A DNA stretch of 64,000 nt from Sindora glabra (Eukaryota > Streptophyta > Magnoliopsida > Fabales > Fabaceae). The notes beneath the pieces were generated by a model that saw nothing but the letters and a program-made list of their open reading frames with translations, ran no database searches and was not told the origin of the DNA. The position numbers and the translations under genes were made by a program. The stretch covers positions 47,243,057 to 47,307,056 of the forward strand of contig CM035236.1 of NCBI GenBank assembly GCA_020226215.1. Direction: 5' to 3'. This document shows, in pieces, positions 1-11,874 of this stretch (its first letter is position 1; each line of letters opens with the position of its first letter).

Positions 1-2560
1 ATATATTAGTGATATATACAATGATTTTTTATATAATTAAATTTATATTCATTGAATCGAGAAAACACTCTTTAAATTATAAATTATTAATTTATTGATT
101 AATTAATACCTCTTTAAATTAATAAAATTTTATGATCCCAACATTATTAATTTATAAAGGTTGTACTGTAGTTGATTATTATCAGAAAGCTTACTCTTTA
201 AAATGTTATAATTAAATATGTAGTTGACTATCTAAATAGACCTTGCTCTCTAGAAGTCTATAATTGATTACCTTATCGACTATAATGCGCTTTCAAAAGG
301 TCTATAGTCAATTACATAGTGGACTACCTAACATAAAATCTAGCCTTTGATTTCTTATAGTCAACTATACTCCTTTTTCATGGTTGCATAACTGATAATG
401 TAGTCAGCTACCCCTTTTAAAATTTTCTAGTATTATGTCATGAAAGGGGTCTTAAGAATTAAGTGTTGTATAATATTATGTATGGCTATTATGTGATGTT
501 TAATTATAGAAATGGGATGTAAGGCCATGTAAAAAGGCATGGAAATGTTACAATTTGAATTATGAATTATAATTGAGATTGAATGTAATGTGTTCCATGA
601 TAATTGAGATAGGGATAATGTGTTACACATGATAATTCAATAATAGTTTATAAAGGATAAGGATGACTTAGAGAGATAAGGATGAGCTTGTGAAAGATAA
701 GGATGGATGAGAGTTATAAGAAAATTTATCTACTTTCTTATTTTTATTATCTTTACATCTTATGCAATGTGAACCTAATTGAATAAAGATATATGTATAA
801 GCTCTATCTAACTAAAAACAACATCAAGTATGGTTTGATAATTTATGCCCTATTAATATTTGAGGTAGAAAATTGCCAAGTTTTTTAGGACGAGTAATTA
901 ATTTTCATGATCATAACAAGTTATATCTAGTAACATAATCTAGCTAATGTATATTGAAATTATACTTGCAATTTTCTAGAGATTTCTTCTTGACCTCTTA
1001 GAAGATTTCAAATGTGAAAAATCTAAAATTGGAAAACAAAATCAAACCATTATTATACAATATAAACCACTAACTACAACATCAAGTTTATTAATTTTTG
1101 AATCAAAATTTAATGATTGAAAACCTAGAAATCTTAAAAACTAAACCTAAAATCATATATTATGAAAATTAAAAGTGTATTAATTTATATCCAGAATTAC
1201 AACTACAAGGGTAATGATCAATCTAAAATGCTATATAGTGAAATGGATATATTTATAATGGAAGATCAACTTTAAGGAAAATAAGGATAATGTACCTCAC
1301 TACAAATGTAAGTAATCTTTAATTACTAGAGCTCAAATTAGACTTTTGTATTTTAGGGCTTAATTTAAAGCTCGCCTTATCAATTTTTGCTTGCTTCTAA
1401 TGTTTTCTTACTAAGAGAAAAAGAGATTGACTAATGCAATTGCTTGAGAATCATAAATTAAAGATAACAAATAATTGCATTTTTAGGCTTTAACCAGAAT
1501 AAAAGAGAAAAGGGGCCAATTCATTAATTTTCTGGAGCTCAATTATGATTTCATAACATAAAAGCAGTTTAAATTAGAGCCATATTTAAGGCATGTAATG
1601 GAAACGGTTCACTACAACTGATTAATGCAAGACTAATTCATCTTTGAACTATATAAGGTGGTGTTAATTTGCATTTTCAGTGAATAAGCTTTTATGTGTT
1701 TCATTTTGAAGTTAGCATAGAAGGATTAATCACTAAAATAGAGGGTAGTAGAAGTTAGGAAAATCCTAATTAGTTCAAAAGGATATAGATCAAATCCTTT
1801 TTAGCACTGCTAGCATGTTGTATGCCTTGCATAAGCCTTATAAATCTCTAAATGCAATTGGTGTTGTTAGGTGCTATAAGACACTTTATTTGCTTACTCT
1901 GATTGTTTGATAGGAAGATAACAAAAAATGAGTCATAACTTAAGGAATTATCAATTTGTAGATAATGAAATTTTAAGTATAAACTTAATAATCTCTAAAT
2001 TTAGAGGCAAGACATGCACACACAAGAGATTATGAGTGTGTAGGTATGGGTGAATAAATTAACCTTTAAAAGTTGTCGTGTTATACATAAAGATACTAAA
2101 GTGACAAGACATTGTTGGTTCTATAGATTTAAAGATTATGCCTCCAAGCTTGTTATGGTAGATGATGAGGTTAAAGGATTTGATAATATAAGTATAAACC
2201 TTGTAAGCTTATGTTGTCATAGAAGTAGAGGGAACTTATTGTGAGATAAAAAATTTGAGCTAGTTAGAATCATCAAAGTAGATGTATGTCTAGTATAGCA
2301 ACTAGGTGAGTGATATTAAGGGTGTGTATAGTTAATCGAAGAGCATATAGATTGGAAATAAGTCCAATCGAGAATTTCAATATTAAGGTAAGCATTAGAA
2401 TAGTTGGAATAAACATACATGATTGTTTATTAATAAAATTCATAATTGAATTTAGAAAAGATGTATTTTTTTGAAGGAAAAGCATAGCTACATATGAAAT
2501 TTTGTACTAGATGTATTTAGGTAAGGCTTGTAGGTTATCATCCTTAGTGGCTCCCTACAC
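1..2560. other. AT-rich non-coding DNA, no gene recognised
   Basis: No reading frame here looks like a known protein. Short open frames at 433-630 and 2050-2244 have low-complexity translations and no family motif, so I treat them as chance. The 3' end of copia A, which lies just to the right on the minus strand, should fall in this stretch. I could not find its RNase H domain or an LTR matching the tract beyond 17806. A cluster of short palindrome-like motifs at 160-420 is listed separately. Confidence 0.6.
160..420. repeat. Cluster of degenerate TAGTYGACTA-like motifs
   Basis: About seven related words recur every 30-60 bases in both orientations, for example GTAGTTGATTA, GTAGTTGACTAT, TCGACTATA, TAGTCAATTAC, TAGTGGACTAC, TAGTCAACTATA and GTAGTCAGCTAC. 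They resemble decayed copies of a palindromic unit close to GTAGTCGACTAC. No terminal repeats or coding sequence accompany them. It may be a remnant of a tandem or subterminal repeat; the parent element is not identified. Confidence 0.4.
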
Positions 2561-3996
2561 CACCACTTGTTTTGAGATGGATTGTAACAAAATACTAGAG
2601 TATGCCTAGATCTTTAGCTTGAAACATGGTTTGAAGAAAAGCTTTTAACTTTAAAATGTCTAATTTAACATTATCAATTATCACAATATCATCGACATAG
2701 GTAGCTAGAATTATACAACTAGAATCTGATTGCTTATAAAACATCGAATGGTTATGGTCACTTTTCTTCACCCTAAAACTCTATCATTACCTCACTAAAT
2801 ATCCTAAAATAAACCTAAGGAGATTGTTTCATGCCATACAAAGATTTTTCCAATCAAGAAACCATTCCATACTTCCTCGGAGTAATAAAGCCAAATGTTA
2901 CTCCATATACACCTTTTAAAGTAAAACATCATGTAAAAAGACACTTTTAACATTAAATTGATAAAGAGGCCAGCTATAAGAAGTACAAAGAGAGATAAAT
3001 AATTAAACAAAAATAAACTTTACAATTGGAGAGAAAGTTTTTGAAAAATCCATAATATAGTTTTATAAATGCTTTTTTTACCACTTAATAAACCTTTAAT
3101 TGAACAACAAAGCCATTTAGGTTAAATTTCATAATGAATACTTACTAACACTCAATAGAATGTTTCCCACTTTGGCAAGGACACAATATCTCATGTTTGA
3201 TTTCCTTCAAGAGCTACCATTTCTTCCTTTATAGTAGTACACCATACAAAATAAAAGGGTGCCTCTATAACATATTTAGAAATAATAATAGAATCTAATG
3301 AGGTAATAAATGATTATGAGGAGATAAGTAGTGAGGAATAAGACCCATATATAAAGATGAGATATAGATGATTAAAGTTACCTTTTTTAGTGTAATTACG
3401 AGTACTTTTCCGATGGATTATAAGGATATTAGGATTAAAGAGTAAAGAAAAAGGATCTAATAAAGAAAAAGCTAGTATGGGAGATGAAGTTGGTGGTAAT
3501 TCAGTAATTAATCCTACATCAAATGTCTCAGTATTGTCAAATAAAGGTTCTATAAATGGTATCTATACTTTGCAAAAATAAACGTGCTTTATAAGAAAAT
3601 AAATCCAATTATTTTTTGGGGAGTTTTGAGAATTTGAAGAGGTAGAATACACAAGAAAATGTTCATTAAGGGAATTAGACTTGGGCATGGAGAAGGAAGA
3701 TTTAGATAAGCTAAAATATAGGATGGATTCAAAAAGTGTAACATTATAAGATATAAAATAACAATTCATATCAAAAGAATAACACTGATACCCTTTTTAT
3801 GTTTAAGAATAACCAAAGAAAACACATTTTAAAGATTATGGGTCGAGTTTAAAGAACTATGGATGATGATCCTAAATTAAATAAGTATAACAAAAAATAT
3901 GAGGAGTGAAAGGAAAAAAATTAAGTAAAGTACCTAACTATTAAGAATTGAGGATGCTATTTGATTGATTAAAAAATAGGGAAACTATTTTTAATA
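2560..3996 (-). pseudogene. Copia A polyprotein relic: integrase C-terminal part and reverse transcriptase
   Basis: This is the downstream half of a Ty1/copia polyprotein, read right to left. From 3990 the integrase C-terminal part appears (FLINQIASSIL, then LKCVFFGYS and KGYQCYSF, then DMNCYFISYNVTLFES near 3770). The reverse transcriptase follows: EEMVALEGNQT and DIVSLP near 3200, KSLYGMKQSP near 2840 and the palm motif ATYVDDIVI near 2700, so the YVDD active site is still readable. Frameshifts and stops occur throughout, so it cannot encode a working enzyme. RNase H was not found. The block stops at 3996, where gypsy sequence begins. The integrase continues at 13945-14086 and 16217-16500, beyond two later insertions. 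Confidence 0.88.
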
Positions 3997-4135
3997 TGAA
4001 TTCTAAGAGCAAAGAAGGGCTTCGACATTTATTAGAAGGTCTAATGATAATATTTAAGGCTAAAAAGATCAAGAAAGGACTCTAAGCGCTTATAGAGAGA
4101 GTTTAGATACTTGACAAAATAAGGTTCGATGAGCT
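3997..4135 (+). pseudogene. Extra gypsy polyprotein C-terminal fragment before the left LTR
   Basis: The sequence from ATGAATTCTAAG onward is closely similar to 13180-13335, the end of the gypsy polyprotein. A frame with KAKKIKKGL and ALIERV matches KAKKIKERL and KLMERVW in the downstream copy. In a normal element nothing internal lies upstream of the 5' LTR. This suggests an LTR-internal-LTR remnant left by unequal recombination between neighbouring copies, or truncation of an adjacent tandem copy. The left break at 3997 is abrupt and abuts copia A integrase. Confidence 0.75.
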
Positions 4136-4655
4136 TAGAGGAGCTTAAGTTTTATGTATTTCAGCTTTAGTTGATTCTATGTGAGTACTCGAGTATAATA
4201 CTTGAAAACTAAGCTCTAGATTTGGTTCTATATTCAAATACAATACACGAGTAATGTACTTAAGGACTTTAAATTTGATTCATGCCTAAGTGTTTGTTGC
4301 CTTGTTTCTTATTGTTTAAGATATTGTTAGGCCTTTATACTAGTTTGGCCTATTATTTGCCACTTTATTTTGGATAATTAATATTATTTAATTAACCTTC
4401 TAAATTAGGCCTAATTAGCTAATTAGTTTGGGTGACTTTTTGACATTAAGAACCTATTTAAGGAGGGTTGTTCTTTATTGTTATAAATTTTGGCATTTAT
4501 GAATCTGAAAACTATTTAAAAGTTTTTCTTTCTATTGATTTTAGCAAGAACTTCAGACTTATTAAGATTAATTCAACTTTTATAGCATTAAATTTCACTT
4601 ATCAAAGGATCAACATCCTTTGTAGCATATTATCTTTTCACTAATCATTTCATAT
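4136..4655 (+). repeat. Left gypsy LTR (approximate limits)
   Basis: This stretch aligns with 13336-13865. Shared words include GTGAGTACT, GCCTAAGTGTTT, TTGCCTTGTTTCTT, TAGTTTGGCCTATTATTTG and CACTTTATTTTGGAT, followed by a matching TCACTAAT end. The two copies differ at many positions and by small indels, so the insertion is old. TG/CA termini could not be placed with certainty because similarity also runs into the polyprotein end on the left. Palindromic TACTCGAGTA-like words recur in this LTR and again in the leader near 5210-5270. Confidence 0.7.
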
Positions 4656-6089
4656 TTAGAGTGATGATTTCTAAAATTTTGAAGTTATGTTCTTCATTTC
4701 TTAGTTCTTTTGTTTAATTTCTTCACATCTCATTACCTAATATGGTTTTCAATACTATTTCTATTGTTATTTTATTTTAATTTTTTTGTTCTTGTGTTTA
4801 TATTATTGTTTTATGCTAAATTTGTGTTTAAACTCAAGTTTTAATCCTTGTTGTTCATCAAATTATGTTCCTCTATTGTTATTTCTACATAATTATGTTG
4901 AATTCATTAATTTAAATCCAATTTACAAGTTGATTTTATGTTTTAGCATGTTCTTGTGTTCAATCTTTAAATCCATTATTAATCTTTTCTCTTTAAAGTC
5001 TCCAATTCATGCAAAATTGTATTTAAATCTATCAAATTTTGTTGAAAATTAATTAGTTTGAAAGCTTGGATTGAAACTATTTACAAAAGGTTTAAAATTT
5101 GAAGTTTTATAGCAAGTATACAAGTATTGTAATTGAATACTACACAAAATTGCATAATACCCAATTATAGTAGTTTAGGACTTAAAGGTAGAAAGCACCT
5201 AAAATTGTGATACTCAAATCCAGTACTCAAATACCCTAAACAAATTCTTGAAGTACTCGAGTAATGCAAAGCAAAAGCAATATCAATCCCTTATACCCAA
5301 GTACCATTCTGTGATTGTAATATTCACTTATAAATTACCCATTGACCATGTTTTACTTGACATTAAATGTGTTATACAACCATTTAGGGTATCAAAGAAA
5401 AATCAAAAGAAAAAGTGAATAAAAAATAAGGAAAGAAAAGAAAAGAAAAGCAAGATCAAAAGTGAGGATCAAAGAAAACAAAGAAAAGAAAAATCAAAAG
5501 TGGAAGAAAAATAAATGAAAAGAAAGAAAGAATTCCAAGAAAAAGGAAAGTTATTTGTTAAAGAAGTTAGTTACACAATTGTATCCTTATTTGATCCTTA
5601 TATGCTTTATTTCATCTTTAAATTTCTCATTTTGAATTGAACTTTTTTATCGCTTCTTTCATACATTTTAGTTTTCCATTATCCAATAATCTCTTAGTTC
5701 TTAGTCTTGTTTCTTCATTTTCTATTGTATGTCTTTTTTTGTTTATTTACATTTTCCTTTCTTGAATTCCAAATGTGCTTATTAGTCTTTTAATTATTTA
5801 GTTTTTTGCTAAGCAAAATTGTTTATTAGATTTATTGAATCTTATCAATAGTGTCACTTAATTCCCAAAGAACCGTTAAAAAAGAAAGATAAAAGTAGTA
5901 AAAAGCAAGAATATGTAGGATCATTTGAGGGAAAAAGCCCTACTTAGTGTGCTCTTACAAATAGAATGTCTCAAAACTAAAATGAAAAGTGTACTTTTGT
6001 GAGGTTTAATTTTTTTTATCTAATCTTTTCTTTACAAGGACAAATCTTTATAAAGACATTAAGAAGTGGTGTAAACTGTAGTGACATAA
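4656..6089 (+). other. Gypsy untranslated leader with purine-rich tract
   Basis: Between the left LTR and the first gag-like frame there are about 1.4 kb with no conserved coding signal. A conspicuous GA-rich tract (about 5390-5545) is built from AAAGAAAAG-like units, and another GA-rich stretch begins gag. Open frames on either strand here are short and low in complexity. No primer-binding site matching a common plant tRNA was recognised just after 4655. Confidence 0.55.
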
Positions 6090-9000
6090 TGAGAATGATT
6101 CAAGAATAATTAGGGAAAGCTATGTAAGAACAATTTGCAAAGATTGATAAAAGGATCAAAATAATGGAGGGAGAAAGGAAAGAGAAAAGAGAGATAGTCA
6201 AAATGAGAGATAACATTGAGAAAAGGAGGTGAAAGAAAGGAAGAAAGAAGAAAAAATGATAGGAGAGGTGAGAAAAGAAAAAATGAAGGAAGAGATAAAA
6301 GGAGAGGAGAAGATGGGTGGAAGAGGGAAAAAGTGGATAATAAACTTGATAATACCAAGATGAAGATCTTTCAATTCTAAGGGAAAAATTATCTAGATGA
6401 CTACCTAAAGTAAGAAAAAAGGATGAAGTTAGTCTTTAATTGTCATAGCTATTCGAAAGGAAAGAACATAAAGCTTGTGGTTATTGAATTTTCTAAATAT
6501 GCTATTTTTTTATAAGACTAATTTATGATAAATGTTTAGAAAAATAAAGAAAAACTTATTCACACTTGAGAAGATTTGAAATTTGTTATGAGGAAAAGGT
6601 TCATTCCTAGTAACTATCATAAAGATATATGTCAAAAATTGTAAAGCTTTATATAAGGTTCCAAGAGTGTTGAAGAATTTCATAAGTAGATGGAGCTTGT
6701 CATGTCAAGAGCTAACATTGAAAAAGGCAAAAAGATAACTATGGCTAGATTTCTCTATGACTTGAATAGAAAATTTGTTAATGTGGTTGAATTACAATAT
6801 TATGAAAACATGGAGGATATGATACATATAGCTATAAAGGTGGAAAGGCAATTTAAAAGAAAGAGTTCTTCCAAACATGGCTTTCATTCAAGTTCCACAT
6901 AAAAGACATGGGAAAAGAAGAGTGACAAGAAAGAAGATAAAATGAGCAAATATAACTAACATTTTTCTTCCAAATCAAAAGGTAAAGACCTCAAGGGAAA
7001 AGAGAAAGTCAAAGAACCTTAAATACATTCGAACATCAAATGCTTCAAATGCCTTGTAAGAGGTCATATTGTTAATCAATGTTTTAACAAAAGGATCATA
7101 ATCTTGAAAAATAGAGACTATGAATCCACTAGTGACAAAAAGAACAAAGAATCCATAACAATTTCTTATGAGGAAAGTGAAGAAAATAGAAGTCCATTTG
7201 ATAGAGATATATTTGTAATTAGAAAAGTATTAAGTGTGCAAGCGAAAGAAGAAAGAGATGAGCAAAGAAGAGATATCTTCCATACGAGGTGCAATATCAA
7301 TGGTAAAATGTAAAATGTCATCATAGATATTGGTAATTGTAAAATGTAGCTAGTACTATTTTGGTACAAAAAGTCAATTTACTTAATTTGCAACATCCCA
7401 CTCTAAATAAATTACAATGGTTGAATGATAATGGAAGTGACCCAGCAGGTAATGGTGTCCTTCTCCATTAGAAAATACTATAATGAAATACTTTGTGATA
7501 TTTTCCCTATACATAGTTATCATATTTTACTAGGTAAACCTTGACAATTTGATAGAAAGGTTACTTTTGATGGTGTGCTTAATAAGGATCAATTTGTAAA
7601 AATAGGAGAAAAATAAATCTTAAACCTTTAACCTCATAATAAGTATATGAGGATTAAGTAAGGTTACAAAAGAAAAAAGAGGAAGAAGAAAAAAGAGAAA
7701 AAAAGTATGGAAAAAATTAAAAGTGATAAAAAAAAGAGAAAGGTATGAGTGAAAAGAAGAAAAGTGTAAGTGAAAAATAAGGGAGCTCAAAATAAATAAG
7801 TGGAAAAATAAGTGTGTATGCAAAATTAAGTGATGTGAGGAGTGTACTCTTTACATCTAGGCTTATATTTATACTCTTATACAAAGAAGCTTATGTTAAT
7901 TAACCATGAAAGCTTTGTTTTGCCAAGAGCTATAAAATCTATTTTGTAAGAATTTAAAGATGTATTCCAAAAGGAGGCTTTAGCAAAGTTACCACCTAAT
8001 AGGGGTATTGAGTATCAAATTAACTTTATTTCAAGAGCTTCTATTCCAAACTATCTTGCTTATAGGACCAACCCAAAAGAAGTAAAAGAAATTCAAAGTA
8101 AGTAGAAGGCCTCATCTTAAAGGGAGGGATATATAAAGGAAAGTATATGTCCATGTGCAATACTAGTCTTGTTGGCATATAAGAAGCATGGATTTTAGAG
8201 AATACGTGTTGATTTCTAGCTAATCAACAAAATTACTCTAAAGTATAGACATCTTATCCTTAGGCTTAATGATATACATGGGTCTTATGTCTTTTCAAAG
8301 ATTGATTTAAAACAAGGATATTATCAAATAAGGATAAAAGAAGGTGATGAATAAAAAATTATTTTTAAAATAAAATATAGTTTATATGAGTGGCTTGTGA
8401 TATCTTTTGGTTTGTCTAATGCTTTGAGTACCTTTATAAGGTTGATGAACTATGTTTTGCTCCCTTTCATTGGAAAATTTATGATTATTTATTTTGATGA
8501 CATCCTTTTATATAGCAAGAGTATAGATAAGCATGTTTTGCATTTGAAATGTTTTTTACAAATTTGAAAGATGAAAAGTTGAATGAAAACATGGAAAAAT
8601 TTCATTTTGTTTGGATAAAATTATGTTCTTGAGCTAAGTTATTAGTAGTAAAAAATTTAAAATAAACTAAGAAAAAATGAGAGCAATTAGGGAGTGGTTT
8701 ACTCTTAAGAATGCAAGTAAGGTAAGAAGTTTTCTTAGGTTGGCTACCTTTTATAGGATGTTTTTAAAGAGCTTTAGTACTATACCCCTCTGAATGAGTT
8801 AACTAAAAAATATCAAGTTTTGTTTAGAAGAAAAGTAAGAGAATGCATTTAATTTATTAAGTGATAGATTAAGTTTGGCCACTTTACTTGCTTTTTTAGA
8901 TTTTTCTAAAACATTTGAAATTGAATATGATACTTTAGGTATGGGTATTAGAGATATTTTAATGCAAAAAAGAAGCATATTACTTTCTTTGATGAAAGAC

Positions 9001-9205
9001 TAAGTGGAATGGTTCTTAATTATCCCACTTATAATAAAGAGTCTTATGCTTTAATTCATGCTTTGGATACTTGGCAACATTATTTGTGGCCAAGGAGTTT
9101 CTGATTCACATGGATCATGAATCCTTGGAATACTTGAAGAGCTAAAGAAAGCTAAATAGGAGGCATGTAAAGTGGATTGAATTCATTGAAACATTTTCGT
9201 ATGCC
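6090..9205 (+). pseudogene. Gypsy gag, protease, reverse transcriptase and RNase H relic
   Basis: Gag begins near 6090-6360 with a lysine/glutamate-rich start, then LVFNCHSYSKGKN and the clear block 6690-6902 (ARFLYDLNRKFVNVVELQYY). A perfect CX2CX4HX4C zinc knuckle lies at 7041-7082 (CFKC, His, Cys). The protease region follows with RRDIFHTRCNINGK and IIDIGNC near 7316, where the usual DSG reads DIG. Reverse transcriptase runs about 7900-8560 (SKIDLKQGYYQIRI; YFDD active site at 8490-8501). RNase H follows (TFEIEYD, NYPTYNKESYALIHAL) up to FSYAIH near 9205. Stops such as the one after RVDF, plus frameshifts, disable it. The frame continues after the solo LTR at 11875. Confidence 0.9.
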
Positions 9206-9210
9206 ATACA

Positions 9211-11874
9211 TATTACACCCTCCTTAATTATCAATAAATTAGAAATTTTGATGGGAAAAAGAATAGTTAAAACAATAATAAATTTAGGTGAATTAAAAAT
9301 ATAATATATGAAATATAAAATAAAATAAAATAAATAAAAGTAAGAATGTAAGAATATGATTGAAGTGAAATTTTGATGGAAAAAATTTATTAGAATTATA
9401 AAGTATGGAGTTTTGTATTGGTACAAGTAAGCATATGGATATGGAAGAAGTTTAGAAGCAATTTTTCAAGAATGCCTCTGGGGCCTTATTTTTCTATATT
9501 TCAACCCCTAAACCTTATATTCCTTTCATTTCTATTCACCCTTCCAAATTCTTTCATCTCTCTCTAAGAATTTCTTCCACCATTCCTTTAACCAAGGAAA
9601 AAGATTTTAAATCTTCTTAATTTCTTCATCTAATTAAGGTAAAAATGTTTCTTTCATTAAGAATCCCTTCTATTTCTTCTTAGTTGATTAAGGATTTATA
9701 GTTTATTTGATTTTGTTAAGTATTCTAAGCCTTAACTCTACAACTAATGCATTTTGATGTGATTAGGGTTGAAAGATCATCAAATTAGCATTCTAGCATC
9801 CTTTTCTATATAAGGTAAGTAGATAATCTAGCTAAATATATAGATTTGTGGTTATATGATAAAATTGAGAAAGCAAGAGTTATTTTGTGATTTTACTTAA
9901 ATTTAATTTATTTTAATTTGATGGAAGTAACGGATGTTAGAGAAAGGTAATATAATAAGTTAGATAAGTATATTGATGATTATAATAAGGCTTGGTGTTT
10001 AACATATGTGATTAAAGGGTGTTTAGAGTTAGACGTACAATGAAAATTTCATAGAAAACTAAGATTTTCGTATGTGAATCAATTAGTGAATTAATTCCAA
10101 GGGTTCAAAGGTGAAATTAGGCTTTAGATTCGAGTAACCAATTGATTCTGAGGGTTCATAGTGGATGAATTGATTGGTAGATTAATTTTAGGGGTCCAAA
10201 GGCAAAACGAGGCTTTAAAATTGAGTGACCAATTGATTCTGAGGGTCTAGAGGTAGAAACTAAGTGGGTGAATTGATTCATCAATTGCAGAATTTTATAC
10301 TGACTTTGAAGAGGCATAACTCCTTTATCTTTTGTCCGTTTTAAACAAAACATCTATTATTTTAAAGGTAATTAAGTTTACTTTTAAATGGAGTTCACTT
10401 CAAGTTAAAATCTTGTATATATTTTGAGATACTATTAAAAGAGTGGATAGAGATAAAAAAACTCAAGATATCAAAAAGTGGACTTTTTACATTTATTTTC
10501 AAAAAGACGTAACCTTTTCAAAACTTAGTCGATTTAGGTAAATGATCAGTCTATAAAAAAATAATTAATTCTTTTTCATATGAAATAAGTTTCATAGGCA
10601 TTATATTTATAATTTTTGAATTATTTATAAAAGATCACCCAGAGGTTATAGTTAAGATGATCATATAGTAACCATGCCCTATCTATTTTATGTTTTCATG
10701 AATTATAATAGCCTAACATGAATATTTGGCCACTAAACATTAAAAATAGAGTGGCTATGATAAGTGTAAGATGATTACATAGGTTGGATAATCATGACAT
10801 GAGAAGGTAAAAGTTATGTGCTATAAAATGTGATGTAAGGAACTTATTGCATTACTCATGAAATGAGATATATGTATTGAGAAATGCTTTATGACTTGAG
10901 TACTATGATATATGTGGAAGCTTGTAGCTATACAAGAGGGTATAATAATGATGATAGGTATTAGGATATACATTGAAATTGATTAATGACTGTATTAGAT
11001 AGAGCTAAGCTTTAATGTTTAAATTGCAATTGTGAATCATGCTACAAATGGCATTAGAGATGAGAAATGTGATGGGGGTGATGTTATGAATGTTGGATAA
11101 AAAATTTTCAATGACATGCTTTTGGAGGGTATAAGGCAGACTTTGGAGGGATAAGAACGGAAAGCTTGTGGAGGATATAAGGCTAACTCGAAAGTTAAAA
11201 GGTTGATGACTATATTATATCTATTATTTATCATTCTAAATGAGATATGACCTAATTATAGTCATCTTTGAATGTTTTTACATGAAATATTAAAAATAAA
11301 AATGATTATATATTAATTTTATTGTTATTGACTTTTGGATTTTAATATGCTTGAATGTGACATAATTTGTTAAAGGGGGATAGTTTAATAGGTAAGTGAT
11401 TATGAAATATTATTATTCTTATATATTATCTACTTACCAAGCCTTGGACTCACTCCTTCATATTTTATTTTACAAATTCCTAAGTTGAGCCTCTACCTCT
11501 ACCTTTACCTTTACCTCCTTATAACTAGATTTCATGGGAGCGCTTTGATAGTAGTTTAGTAGCATAAATACTTGTACATAGAATGTTTTGGGCTTCATTT
11601 TGTTATAGATTTGGGTAGAGGAAATATTAAACTGATTCCTCATGAGTTAGTTAAGTTTACTTATCCTTATTTTAGGAGGACTATAAATATACTTAATTTT
11701 CTCATCTTTTGTAGAAACTTTAATGAATGCATTCTCTTTGAATTACTATTTTCTTTTATGCATGCATGATGTTTGTTATTTAGAACCAAGTTAATGAATT
11801 TGAAATAGGCTGGTGGAAATTAAAAAAAAAAAAAAGGATTTCACGCTAGTCATGATTAAGTTAGGGTTGTGATA
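9211..11874 (+). mobile_element. Solo LTR, gypsy-type, with target duplication ATACA
   Basis: The insert starts TATTACACCC and ends GGGTTGTGATA, near-perfect inverted termini of the TGTTACACCC...GGGTGTGACA kind common in long LTRs of chromovirus-type gypsy elements. The direct repeat ATACA at 9206-9210 and 11875-11879 flanks it exactly. Removing the insert and one ATACA brings the RNase H frame (SYAI) into register with GKDNVIAN on the right, as expected for an insertion into a coding element. No gag or pol lies inside, so it is a solo LTR of 2664 bp. It holds CT-rich leader-like sequence at 9500-9600 and an A-run at 11822-11835. The terminal TG and CA have mutated to TA. Confidence 0.85.

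Noticed and set aside
6110..6358. Minus-strand Ser/Leu/Phe-rich frame
   Set aside because: It is antisense to the GA-rich start of gypsy gag.
7620..7823. Minus-strand Phe/His-rich frame
   Set aside because: It is antisense to an A/G-rich part of the gypsy polyprotein.
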